A stretch of DNA of 64,000 bases, taken from Mantamonas sphyraenae. Lineage: Eukaryota; CRuMs; Mantamonadidae. The notes below the pieces were generated by a model. The model worked only from the letters and a program-made list of their open reading frames with translations, searched no databases and was not told the DNA's origin. A program made the translations under genes and the position numbers. Positions 33,915 to 43,400 of this stretch are shown here, piece by piece. Location of the stretch: the NCBI GenBank assembly GCA_026936335.1, contig JAPMXV010000054.1, positions 124,001-188,000 on the forward strand, read 5' to 3'. Each line of letters begins with the position of its first letter. Position 1 is the first letter of the stretch.

Positions 33915-36479
33915 ATGATTCTGATTGTGAAAACCCTGACTGGGGCGCAATTGTCTCTGGAGATTGAAGGGAGGTACACCATGGCCACCATCTTTGCCAT
34001 GGTGGCGTACAAGCTGGGTATTCCGTACGAACAGATTCGGGGCATCTACGCCGGCAAACGGCTGGAAGAGAGTCGCACAGCAACCGATTACAATTTCACC
34101 GACGGTGGCACCATGCACATTGTCCTGCGTCTCCGCTCCTCCGCATGGACAAGGACCCTGAGTGTGCGTGAGAGACCGCGTGAGGAGACGAGTGGAAGCA
34201 GTGGAGGCAGCAGCAGCAGCAGCAGCGGCAGCAGCAGCGACGCTGTGGTGGAAGCCAGTGCGGTGGATTGGTCCTCATTCCGTCCCAGTGTGGAGGAGGT
34301 GGGCCAGGCACACGTGAGTGCAGTGACGCTGTACACAGCCATGAGTGGCGACGTGAGCCAGGTGGACGAGGTGAGCGGAACGGAGGACGTGTTTGCGCTG
34401 GAGCTGGTTCACGCCTCCCTTCGTACGGCGTTGTACGACGACCTGAGCAGCTTTGCATCGCAACACGGCGCCTCGTTGAGCAACGTACCGCTGTCGTCCA
34501 TGCCTGTGTTGCAAACACAGATGCACGTGCTGTCCCACGCCTACTTTGTGCCGTTGCTGCGCACACTTTTTGCCAAAAGCCTGGGCAGCGCCTTGAACCA
34601 CCTGCACCTCGCCTCGGGCCATCTCATCCACGCCAAAGCAGGCAGTGGGGAAGGTTCGTACGAAACGTGGTCCTACACCGACTCGGAGGGCCAGGTGACG
34701 AGCAAACACACCGACTCGTCGTTGATTACCATCAATCTGTGCTTGGGTGGCACGTTCCAAGGCAGCAACCTGCGCTTTGCGGCCACGCATCGTGGGCAGG
34801 AGGAGGCGAAAGGGGCAAAGAACGATGAGGAGGAGGAGGAGGGGAATGGTGGAGGGGTGTGTGTGAAGCAAGAGGCCGGACGTGCGGTTGTGCATCTGGG
34901 TGAACACAGCCATGAGGTGGAGGACATTGAGGATGGAGAACGCATCAATGTGGTGTTGTGGTTCAGCAATGACCCGCATGACGCAGGTGCACGTGTGGAT
35001 GCAGAGGTGTGGTCGAAACAGGTGCATTTTGTGGATGAGGAACGGTTGCAAAGCATGGGATTCAGTGCAGAGCAGATTCAACACGCCACAGAGGCATTGG
35101 AGGATCCCACCAACCTGGAAGTGTTGCAACAGCTCCTTGTACAACAGTGTGATGGGACATCCTCCTCGTCGTCTTCCTCAACTGCCTCTGCCGACAGCGA
35201 CGGACGAAGCAGCAGCAACGTCATCAGCAACGAAGAAAGCGAACGATTGGCACTGGAAGCACGTGAGGCGGCAGAGAGCAAGAGGGCAGCCATGGAAGAG
35301 CGTGGCAAGGCGGTGGACAAGGCTCGTGGCACATTGGCACCTGAGGGAGCCGATGCATGTTTGGAAACGATGCGGGAGTCGTTTGCAGAGGTGGTGCAGG
35401 GACACATGATGCCATGGTTGTCACAGGGTGATTTGGGTCGTTTGGCACAGGTCAGTCGTGGGTGGCGAGAGTGTGTGGACGAGCACCGTCAGTACGGCGT
35501 GTCGTCGCTGAATCTGGCCCCGTTTGCAGAGAACGTGATCCTGTGGGAGGGTGTGGAGCAGAAGGGACTCGATGGCGAGGAGAGAGACCAGTGGGTGCAA
35601 GCAGGCAGTGTGGTGTGGACGAAACAGGACGATGATGGGCCGTCATCGTCGACCTTGTTTGCCTGCCATGGCAGCGTGCGCCATGTCAACCTGAGTTTGT
35701 GGAATTCCATGTCTTCAGAGAGCTTCCTGGTGCCTGCAGAGCATGCGTGGATCGACTATGATGCCGTGCAGGGATACTATGAGCGAGACATGGCGATGGC
35801 CGAGGCACGTGTGGATCCGCTGGGCCAGGTTGCGTTGCATTGCCCCTTGTTGGAATCGTTGGTGGTGTTGGACACGGCTGGAGTCACTGTGTGGGGGCTC
35901 CAGCAGGTGTTTCTGCGCTGTCCTAACCTAAAGTCACTGACAATCGGCAGCCTGCGTGTGCAGACGCCGTCGCTGGTGGATGTCATCCTCGAGTACGGCT
36001 GCTTGCTGGAGGAGTTGCATCTGTTGGACCCGCCCGAACCGTGGGTGGAGCGTCTGCTCACCGAGTCGGAGGCTGTGTTTGTCAACATGACCCACCTGAC
36101 AGTGACGACCAGCCCGTACTCGCGCTCGTTTCCCTTTGACATCCCTCGCCGGTTCCCGTCTCTGGTTCAGCTCACTGTGGGGGCACGCACCTACGAGGCC
36201 CTGCTGGTGGGATGTCCAGACACAGTCTCCCTGCGTGCCACCAAGCTGGCCGTGGTGGTGATTGACACCGATGGATTCCTGCACACCCTCCACGTGGCAC
36301 CCGACCAGGAGGCCATAGAGCTGTCTGCCGCTGTGGAGCAGGCTCTGGGCAAACCCTTGTCCTCGGACGCCCAGTGGTGGATGTACAAAGGTCACGGCCG
36401 CGTGCCATTGCAGACCGAAGCGCCCAACCTGCTCACTGGATCGGGAGACCAGCTGGCGATTGTGGTCATGCGTGAATGA
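33915..36479 (+). CDS. UBL - 2OG-Fe(II) oxygenase - UBA - F-box - repeats - C-terminal UBL multidomain protein
   Basis: An 854-residue single-exon protein. Residues 1-76 are clearly ubiquitin-like (MILIVKTLTGAQLSLEIEG ... GIYAGKRLEESRTATDYNF), ending LRLRSS rather than LRLRGG. After a poly-Ser linker comes a prolyl-hydroxylase-like oxygenase: H265-T-D267 (HTDSSLITINLCLGG), distal H333 and R343 in HSHEVEDIEDGERINVVLWF. Next is a UBA near residues 373-411 (LQSMGFSAEQIQHATEALED), a Ser-rich linker, an F-box-like segment near 497-530 (PWLSQGDLGRLAQVSRGWRE) and leucine-rich-like repeats. The last 80 residues look like a second beta-grasp UBL (GFLHTLHV ... IVVMRE). It probably links oxygenase chemistry to ubiquitin ligation. 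Start chosen at 33915 because it is the natural UBL start; the frame is open upstream to 33789. Confidence 0.85.
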   Translation: MILIVKTLTGAQLSLEIEGRYTMATIFAMVAYKLGIPYEQIRGIYAGKRLEESRTATDYNFTDGGTMHIVLRLRSSAWTRTLSVRERPREETSGSSGGSSSSSSGSSSDAVVEASAVDWSSFRPSVEEVGQAHVSAVTLYTAMSGDVSQVDEVSGTEDVFALELVHASLRTALYDDLSSFASQHGASLSNVPLSSMPVLQTQMHVLSHAYFVPLLRTLFAKSLGSALNHLHLASGHLIHAKAGSGEGSYETWSYTDSEGQVTSKHTDSSLITINLCLGGTFQGSNLRFAATHRGQEEAKGAKNDEEEEEGNGGGVCVKQEAGRAVVHLGEHSHEVEDIEDGERINVVLWFSNDPHDAGARVDAEVWSKQVHFVDEERLQSMGFSAEQIQHATEALEDPTNLEVLQQLLVQQCDGTSSSSSSSTASADSDGRSSSNVISNEESERLALEAREAAESKRAAMEERGKAVDKARGTLAPEGADACLETMRESFAEVVQGHMMPWLSQGDLGRLAQVSRGWRECVDEHRQYGVSSLNLAPFAENVILWEGVEQKGLDGEERDQWVQAGSVVWTKQDDDGPSSSTLFACHGSVRHVNLSLWNSMSSESFLVPAEHAWIDYDAVQGYYERDMAMAEARVDPLGQVALHCPLLESLVVLDTAGVTVWGLQQVFLRCPNLKSLTIGSLRVQTPSLVDVILEYGCLLEELHLLDPPEPWVERLLTESEAVFVNMTHLTVTTSPYSRSFPFDIPRRFPSLVQLTVGARTYEALLVGCPDTVSLRATKLAVVVIDTDGFLHTLHVAPDQEAIELSAAVEQALGKPLSSDAQWWMYKGHGRVPLQTEAPNLLTGSGDQLAIVVMRE

Positions 36480-36589
36480 GTGGGCGAGCGAGTGAGTGTT
36501 GCGTACAGCAATGGATGATGATGATGTCAACACGTGGGATTTTTGTTCTGTTCTGCACATCGTGTTGCGGTGGCGTTCGCCCTCCGATT

Positions 36590-38266
36590 TTACCACCACC
36601 AAGCCCAAGACATGAAGCCAGCGTCCGAGTCCTTGACGTTGTCCTCATCGCGCACACCCGAGGGTTGCCACACGGGGCGCTTGTAGCAGTTCTTGTGGTT
36701 GCGCTTGACAATGGTGAAAGAGTCGCAGCCCTGCTTGTTGTACTGGCAGTTGCGCGCAATCATCTCCAGAAGGGCGACGTTACCACACAACCCCTGGTTC
36801 TTCATGTACAGCTTCTCAAAAGCGACGTACATCTGGCGCGAATCCTTGACATACTCGGCCCAGTTCACGAGGTTGGTCAGGATTGCGTTTGCCTCGGCCT
36901 CGTTCTTGGCCGTGGGGATGCCGTTGGGGTAAGGGAAAGGCTTGGCCATCTTGGGGATGGGTCCCTGCTTCTGGTTCATCTCCTTGTCGTCCGGCAGCTT
37001 CCACTCCTGCGGCTGCTGCTTGGTGCCAGGCTTCTGGATCTTCACCGTGGTGCCCACCTTGACGTTCTTGTAGCCCCACTTGGCGCAGTAGCGTTCCTTG
37101 ACACGCTTCTTGGGCTTCACTGCCACCTTGCGCACGGTACGGCGCACAAAGCGCACGGCACGGCGCACAATGGGCTTGCGCACAACACGGCGGACCACAC
37201 GCACACCACGACGCACAAAGCGCACGGCACGGCGCACAATGGGCTTGCGCACGACACGGCGGACGACACGCACACCACGACGCACAAAGCGCACGGCACG
37301 GCGCACAATGGGCTTGCGCACGACACGGCGGACGACACGCACACCACGACGCACAAAGCGCACGGTGCGACGCACACGGCCAATCACACGGCGGACGACG
37401 GGGCGACGCACGACACGACGCACGACACGACGCACGATGGGCTTGCGGACCACACGTCGCACCACACGTGTGACGCGGCGAATGAAACGACGACGACGAC
37501 GACGACGACGGCGACGCCACATGTCACCCACCTCCTGGTCATCCTCCTCACCCTGGTCCTGCTGCTGCTCCTCCTTGTCATCCTCCTCATCATCATCGTC
37601 ATCGTCCTGCTCCTCCTCAGCCTCCTGGTCTTCCGCGGAATCCACGCTGGGCAGAGCTTCCTTCTGCTCATCGTCCGACTCGTCGTTGGTGTCGGCACTG
37701 TCCATGGACTCAATCTGCTCGTCCTCCGACTCGGAATCGGAATCCTTGAGCACCCAGCGGTGGGCGTAGCGAACGCAATATTTCACGCGCTTCGTGGCCA
37801 CCTTGGCCACCTTTCGCGCCGGTGCACGCGCACGACGACGACGACGGCGACGGCGGCGACGCCACATGTCGCTCACCTCCTCCTCCTCCTCCTTGGCCTG
37901 TTCCTTGCCCTCCTCCTGTTCCTGGGACGTCGCAGAGTCCTTCTCAGCAGCGCTGGCCTCAGCGTCGGAATTTCCCTCTGAAACATCGGCCGGCTCGTCC
38001 GCATCCTCCGAGTCCTCATCTTGTTCCGACTCACTCGACTGCGATTCCTCGCTGTCAAACAGGTCGTCCTCATCGTCCGAGTCCTCCTGGCTCTGCTCCA
38101 CGTCCTGCTCACCGCCTTGGGGCAACGCCTCGATTGCGTCTGCGCCTTCGGCCGTGCCTGCAGCGCTCTCGACCACTCCCTGTGCCTCTTGGCTTGCAGA
38201 GGCATCTGCCACTACAGCCAGTGTAGCCGAGCACAAAACCAGAAGCAAGAGTACGGCCTTGTGCAT
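36590..38266 (-). CDS. Secreted charged protein with Arg repeats and Trp-rich tail (WWW-tail protein A)
   Basis: No known family. Single exon, 558 residues. A clear signal peptide (MHKAVLLLLVLCSATLAVVA) is followed by an acidic Ser/Glu/Asp stretch, then DMW plus ten arginines, a second acidic stretch, and a second DMW plus ten arginines. A basic region with three 23-residue repeats (VRFVRRGVRVVRRVV pattern) follows. The C-terminal domain of about 130 residues contains CGNVALLEMIARNCQYNKQG, C and NCYKR cysteines, and the protein ends GFMSWAWWW. The C-terminal domain is homologous to that of the divergently transcribed neighbour. Secretion is strongly suggested; poly-Arg blocks could be proprotein-convertase sites. 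Function (matrix, granule packing, or membrane-active peptide) is unknown. Confidence 0.85.
   Translation of the reverse strand: MHKAVLLLLVLCSATLAVVADASASQEAQGVVESAAGTAEGADAIEALPQGGEQDVEQSQEDSDDEDDLFDSEESQSSESEQDEDSEDADEPADVSEGNSDAEASAAEKDSATSQEQEEGKEQAKEEEEEVSDMWRRRRRRRRRRARAPARKVAKVATKRVKYCVRYAHRWVLKDSDSESEDEQIESMDSADTNDESDDEQKEALPSVDSAEDQEAEEEQDDDDDDEEDDKEEQQQDQGEEDDQEVGDMWRRRRRRRRRRFIRRVTRVVRRVVRKPIVRRVVRRVVRRPVVRRVIGRVRRTVRFVRRGVRVVRRVVRKPIVRRAVRFVRRGVRVVRRVVRKPIVRRAVRFVRRGVRVVRRVVRKPIVRRAVRFVRRTVRKVAVKPKKRVKERYCAKWGYKNVKVGTTVKIQKPGTKQQPQEWKLPDDKEMNQKQGPIPKMAKPFPYPNGIPTAKNEAEANAILTNLVNWAEYVKDSRQMYVAFEKLYMKNQGLCGNVALLEMIARNCQYNKQGCDSFTIVKRNHKNCYKRPVWQPSGVRDEDNVKDSDAGFMSWAWWW
37144..37365. 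repeat. 69-bp tandem repeat, about three copies
   Basis: The segment beginning GCACAAAGCGCACGG recurs at 37144, 37213, 37282 and 37351, exactly 69 bp apart. It encodes a 23-residue Arg/Val unit in WWW-tail protein A. Copies differ by only a few bases, indicating recent expansion or gene conversion. Confidence 0.9.
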
Positions 38267-38566
38267 GAGTACGGGGGGTGTATGTGTTTTTCTTGCCGCC
38301 CCAAGCGTATCGGACGGCGAAAAAACACACCGTTCTTTTTCCCACTTTGTTGGAGCCCGGTAAAATCGCTGTTTCTTCGTGTGTGGGCGACCAACAGCCA
38401 TGGTAACAGCATGCCACACAATCTTGCTTCCCAGACACAGTGTCTCATGACACTGTGTGTGAGTGGGATGGCCATGCGTCCGTGCGGGAGGCGAATAACA
38501 CACAAAATTTCTCGGAGCGGAGGGGGCTCCAACGAAAAATCCCCACCCCCCCAAACCACGTACGCC
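38267..38566. promoter_or_regulatory. Shared divergent promoter of the WWW-tail pair, with 10-bp inverted repeat
   Basis: Exactly 300 bp separate the two start codons. Near the centre, ACACAGTGTC (38435-38444) is followed after a 4-bp TCAT spacer by its perfect reverse complement GACACTGTGT (38449-38458). A two-fold symmetric site between divergent paralogues suggests a common dimeric regulator; this is inference. Confidence 0.55.
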
Positions 38567-40316
38567 ATGAGCAAGTTTGCCGTTCTGGTGCTCTTGGCAC
38601 TGTGTGCAGCTGCCATGGTCACAGCTTCGGAACAGCCGACGATTAGTGTCCAAGACAACCTGCAAAAGGGCGTCCAGGCCGCGAACGCCGAATCGAAGCT
38701 GCTGCAAGAGGAGCGTCTGCAGTTTGCCAGCGACGTCGAGAACGACGGCAACGACAACGCAGATGCCGAAAAGGAGCAGAGCGAGGCTTCGGAGGACGAA
38801 AAGTCCGCCGAGAGCAGCGCAGAGGACGTTGCCAGCAGCGACGACGAGGCCGAGCAGAACGCAGAGGACCGCGCCGCTCAGCAGCACCTTGACGAGTACG
38901 TTGCACGACCACACACCCCTCCACACACATCCCATGCCCTTGGCCATCCACACAGGCCTCGCTTCGTTGTCGTCCGCATGTACGGCGGGTCCTGCCGCGT
39001 ACGCACGGCGCGTCTCAAGACGAGAGCGAGGGTGGAGCGCAAAAGGCATTTCCGTTTTTTCCCCTCCAAGCTCCTTTGGCCGTCCGGCCGGCACACACAG
39101 GCACACAGGCATGACAAACGGATGCGCATGGACTGTACACACCCATTGGCCAGCGGAGGAACCTGTCGCTGACACGAATGGATTGCACGCGCGACCCCAC
39201 AGGACCGAACAAGCCGCAGCCGACTATCTGGAGCTGACTCAGCAGCTGGCAGGCGCCAGCAAGATGACGGAAGAGCTTTCGCAGGCCGACCAGGAGGAGG
39301 TGGACGCCCAGGCGGCACCTCTGGTGGCGGACGTGGCTCAGGAGGCCACCGCCCAGGAGAGCGCACGCAACTTTCCCACACTTGCGGTGCAAAAGATGAT
39401 TGCCGCCGTGGAGTCGGACGACGAAGACGAGAGCAAGGAGACGCCGTCGTACCTGCAGTCCAAGGACGTGAAGGACACGCTGCAGAAGGCGGGTGCGGCA
39501 TGGTGGAAGGTGCACGACGAGCTGTTCAAGCTGGTGTACGATCGCGAGCCGACCGAGGCGGAGCGGTACCATCATGTGGAGGACGAGGACTTTGCTGACG
39601 ACGGCGAGGTTGCAGAGCAGGACGATGCGGAGCAGGCTCAGCTGACGCCTGAGGAGGTGTCGTTGGAGGACAACGAGGAGCCGAGTGCAGAGACAGTGGA
39701 GGATTCGCCGGACGTGGTGTTTGACACCGACTACTGGGGACGCCGTGTGTTCCGCCGCATCGGACGTGCCTTCCGACGTGTGGGCCGTGCTGTGGGCCGT
39801 GCCGTGCGTGCTGTTGGCCGCTTTGCAGGCCGTGTGGTGCGCGGTGTGGTGCGTGGCGTCAAGTTTGTCGTGCGCGGTGTCGCACGTGTCGCCAAGTGGA
39901 CCGCACGCGTCATTGGCCGCGTGGCCAAGGCCGTGTGGAACGGCATCAAGTGGGTGGCCAAGGGCATCTGGAAGATCCTCAAGGCCATTGTCATGGCCCC
40001 GCTCAACCTGATCCGCGGACCCAAGAACGTCTACAAGGTCATCTCCAACTATCTGTTTGTGCCCAACACCGCCGACTGCCCCAACATCCTGCTGCTCCAG
40101 AGCCTGGCTCGCTCGTGCCAGTACCAGAAGAAGCACTGCGAGCTGCTCAAGGTGGCCGCCAAACGCTGGCCCAACTGCTACGCCCGCAAGGTCAGCAAGG
40201 GCTCCGTCTTCAAGGACGTCCAAGTGCAGGATGCCGAAGGTAACACCAAGAAGCTGTCCCAGGTCCAGGATGCCAACACCGACGAGGGTTTCATGACGTG
40301 GCGCTGGTGGTGGTGA
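38567..40316 (+). CDS. Secreted charged protein with cationic amphipathic region and Trp-rich tail (WWW-tail protein B)
   Basis: Paralogue of protein A. Exons 38567-38895 and 39203-40316 join in phase to 480 residues. It has a signal peptide (MSKFAVLVLLALCAAAMVTA), then a long acidic region (about residues 30-255), then DYWGRRVFRRIGRAF and a strongly cationic, Gly/Ala/Val-rich amphipathic stretch (repeated GRAVGRAVRAVG-like turns, later KWVAKGIWKILKAIV). The C-terminal domain has CPNILLLQSLARSCQYQKKH, C and NCYAR in the same order as protein A, and ends GFMTWRWWW. Acidic prosegment plus cationic helix plus possible cleavage at GRR recalls prepropeptide organisation of membrane-active peptides, but this is inference. 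The 307-bp intron lies between the acidic blocks and has no equivalent in protein A. Confidence 0.85.
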
Positions 40317-40443
40317 TCTGTCTGTCACCCACACAACCCACACACCCACACACAAACACACTCACGAGAAAATCCAAAGGTTTTTGATTCAACGCTCCTC
40401 CTTCCCTTCTGTCTCCTCCCTACTTCTCTCTTGTTTGGCCACG

Positions 40444-43400
40444 TCAGGCAGCACCGAGCATCTCCAGCGCCTGCTGGGCCTCTTGGCGTTGGTCGTCCGT
40501 CTCAAACGTGTCGCGTGCGATGGCAAAGGCGTGTACGGCGTCGTCCAGCTTGTCGACGTCCATGTAGGTGCGTCCGAGGAGCAGGGCACACTGTGCGTTG
40601 GCGTCGTTGTCCAGGGCGCGTGCAAAGCATCGGATGGCCACGTGCGGCTTGTTGTACTCCAGGTACTGGACGCCAATGCGCTGCAGCAGGTGTGCGTCGG
40701 CAAGGTCCAGCTTGAGGGCCTCTTTGAAGGCCTGGTCGGCCTGGGCCAGCTGATCAACGTAGAGGTTGAGCAGGGTGAGCTGGCCCCACACCAGTGGGTC
40801 CTGGTTGTTGTAGATGTTTGCTTCGCTGAGCGCATCCTCGGCCTGATCCCACTGTTCCAACAGCATGCACGCCTGGCCCACCAGCAGCCAGCCGTACGAC
40901 GACGGGTACATCTTGACAGCCTGCAGCAGCGTCTCTTTGCCGTCCACGTAGCGGCGCTGGTCCAGGTACAGCCTGCCCAGCAGGATGTACACCTTGTGTT
41001 CCGCCTCGTGGTTCTTGACGCCCAGGGCACTCTCAAACGCAGCCAGGGCCTCGTCGTCGCGGCCCTCCTGGACCAAACTGTACCCCAGCTGCTGCCATGC
41101 CAGTCCATTCTTGCTGTTCAGCCTCAGTGCCTCCTCAAAGTTCTCCTGCGCGCGCAGGTGGTCGTCTCGTTGCAGATACACTCGCCCCAGTCCCACGTAG
41201 ATGGATTCTCGTTGGCCCGCATTCTCCAGCTCCTGGCCCAGCACACGCTCCGCCAGCGCATCGGCGTGCACACCCAACAGGTACTCCGCCGTGGCCATGT
41301 ACACACTGTCATATGCGGCTATCCTGGAGCGACGCGACACAGACACCCTGGGTGCATCCGTGGTCGATTCGCCGTCGTCATCATCCACAGGCTCGTCCTC
41401 CTCGTCGCCCTCCCCCGTCTTTGCTGAGGAGGAGGAGGAGGAGGAGGCGGCAACCACAAAGGCACGAGATGAGGCACGGCTGCCTCCCGCTGAACCGGCG
41501 GCGGGAGTGTCGCCACGTGCTGCGCGATAGGCGGCGTCGGCTTGCTTGAGGGCACGCTTTGCCTCCTTGTCGAGTTCCTGGGCGTCCAGGTGCATGGCGT
41601 ACAACACCCAAGCGGTGGCGTTGTCGGGGGCAGCTTCGGTGGCGGCACGCAGAAAGGTGTCCGCTTCCTGTGCACGTTGTGTGCCTGCACTGGCGCACAG
41701 GACGCCGTACAACAGCAGCGACGGCACGTGGTACTCGCTCAGTGCAATTGCCTGCCGCAGACACTCCTCCGCCTTGCTGTAGTCGCGGATGCGCATGCAA
41801 AACTCGGCGTATCGGTACCACGCCAGGGCTGTCGGTTCGGTGGTGGTGCCATTGTTGCCTTTTCCATTGCCATTGCCACCTGCAATGGTCTCTTGGTAGG
41901 CTCGTGCGGCGCGGTCGTAGTGCTGCTGCAGCTCGGCGTCGTAGGCAACGCGAAGGAGCATCATGGCAGCCTGTGCATCTGCGTCGACGGAATCGCCAAA
42001 GGGTTTGAGCTGGGCACCCACACGCACGGTGGTCTCTGCCGCCGGATCCGGGGTGAACATGCCGTTGAGCACACGGTGCATCTCGGACACCAGATGCACG
42101 TACAGGTCGGAGCTGAACACTTGCAACTCCTGCGCGTCCTTGGGTGCCTGTGCGCGGTACCGTTGGCGCACGATCGAGGCGACCGCCGCCTTGAGTCGCT
42201 CCTTGAAGGCAAAGTATTGGCCTGTGTTGTTCAGCGCATACATCAGCTCCTGGCGCCTGTCGTTGAACTCCCCCGGGCTGTTGGCTTCCTTCACGGCACC
42301 CATTGTGTCCGCAAACATCACCCGGTACTCGTCCGCAAGGCCACGCACCACACGCGTCACCTCCTCCTCAAACTCTCCGTAGGGGCTTCCTTCACCCTTG
42401 CCCTGAGCCACCAGCTTGGGCAGTTCCTTGCGCGACGGAATCAAATCCGACGGACGAAGCAGCAGCTTCGGCGTGGGCGGACGGATCAGCAGCGGCTGGG
42501 CAAGCTCAAACTCAACCACCACAAACGTGCCCGCCTGCTCGTAGGTCACCGCCGTCGCTGCTGCCTCCCCTGCCTCGCCGCCGCCGTTGCCACCCTCTCC
42601 ACTGTCGTGTGTTGCGCCGCTGCTGCCCTCGTCCTCGGCCAGCACCTCTGCCACCCTTCGTGCAATCTTTTCCCGTTCCTTGTCGTGTTTGGAGGCCTTC
42701 TTGTCCGCTGCACTGCTGCTGCTGCTGCTGCCGGCCCCTCCGCCTCGGCTCGTCTTACTGCCGCGGCCGCTCTTGGGTGTGGTGCTCTCCACGTGTGTGG
42801 GCGAATCCTGCGTCACGGCCGCCGTCGGCTCGACAAAGGTGCCGTCACGCTGCACATGCACCACGGCAGACACACTGCGCACGCCCGGAGTGGCCAGTGC
42901 GCGGATGTCCACCCGTGCCACGCCTGCATACTGTGCCGCCTGCGGATCTGCCACAAAGCCCACCTTGGGTGGGGGCGGACGCACGCGACGGCGAATCTGC
43001 ACGTCCAGGTATGGGTCGTCCGATTGTGCAACCGCAAGCAGCTGCGCGGCACTGTCCACATACAGCGCGTACGACCATTCACCGCGTCCGTCTTTGGCAA
43101 ACTGCAAACTCGGTGCATACCGTTGCGCCTCTTCCTGGGCCTTTTCTTCAGCGTTGCCGCTGGTGTTCCTCTGCTGGCGCGGGCTGTTATCGTCGTCGTC
43201 GTCGTCGTTGTCTTGCTGCTGCTGCTGCGTGTCATCGTCTTCGTCGTCTGCGCCATCTTCATCCTCGTTGTCATCGTCCAACAGATCCACGTAGTCACCC
43301 TTGCTGGCATTCTGCTTGCCACCACCACTGGTGGTCGTCTTGGTCGAGGAGGAGGAGGAGGAGGAGGAACCAGCGGCGGCGGCTGCCTTTTTGCTCTGCT

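Noticed and set aside
37144-37365. Regular direct repeats resembling a CRISPR array
   Set aside because: Repeats are contiguous, coding and without unique spacers; they are a minisatellite inside a eukaryotic gene.
38267-39175. Upstream extension of WWW-tail protein A to a GTG at 39175
   Set aside because: It would run through the promoter, first exon and intron of the divergent paralogue. The Met at 38266 begins a textbook signal peptide.
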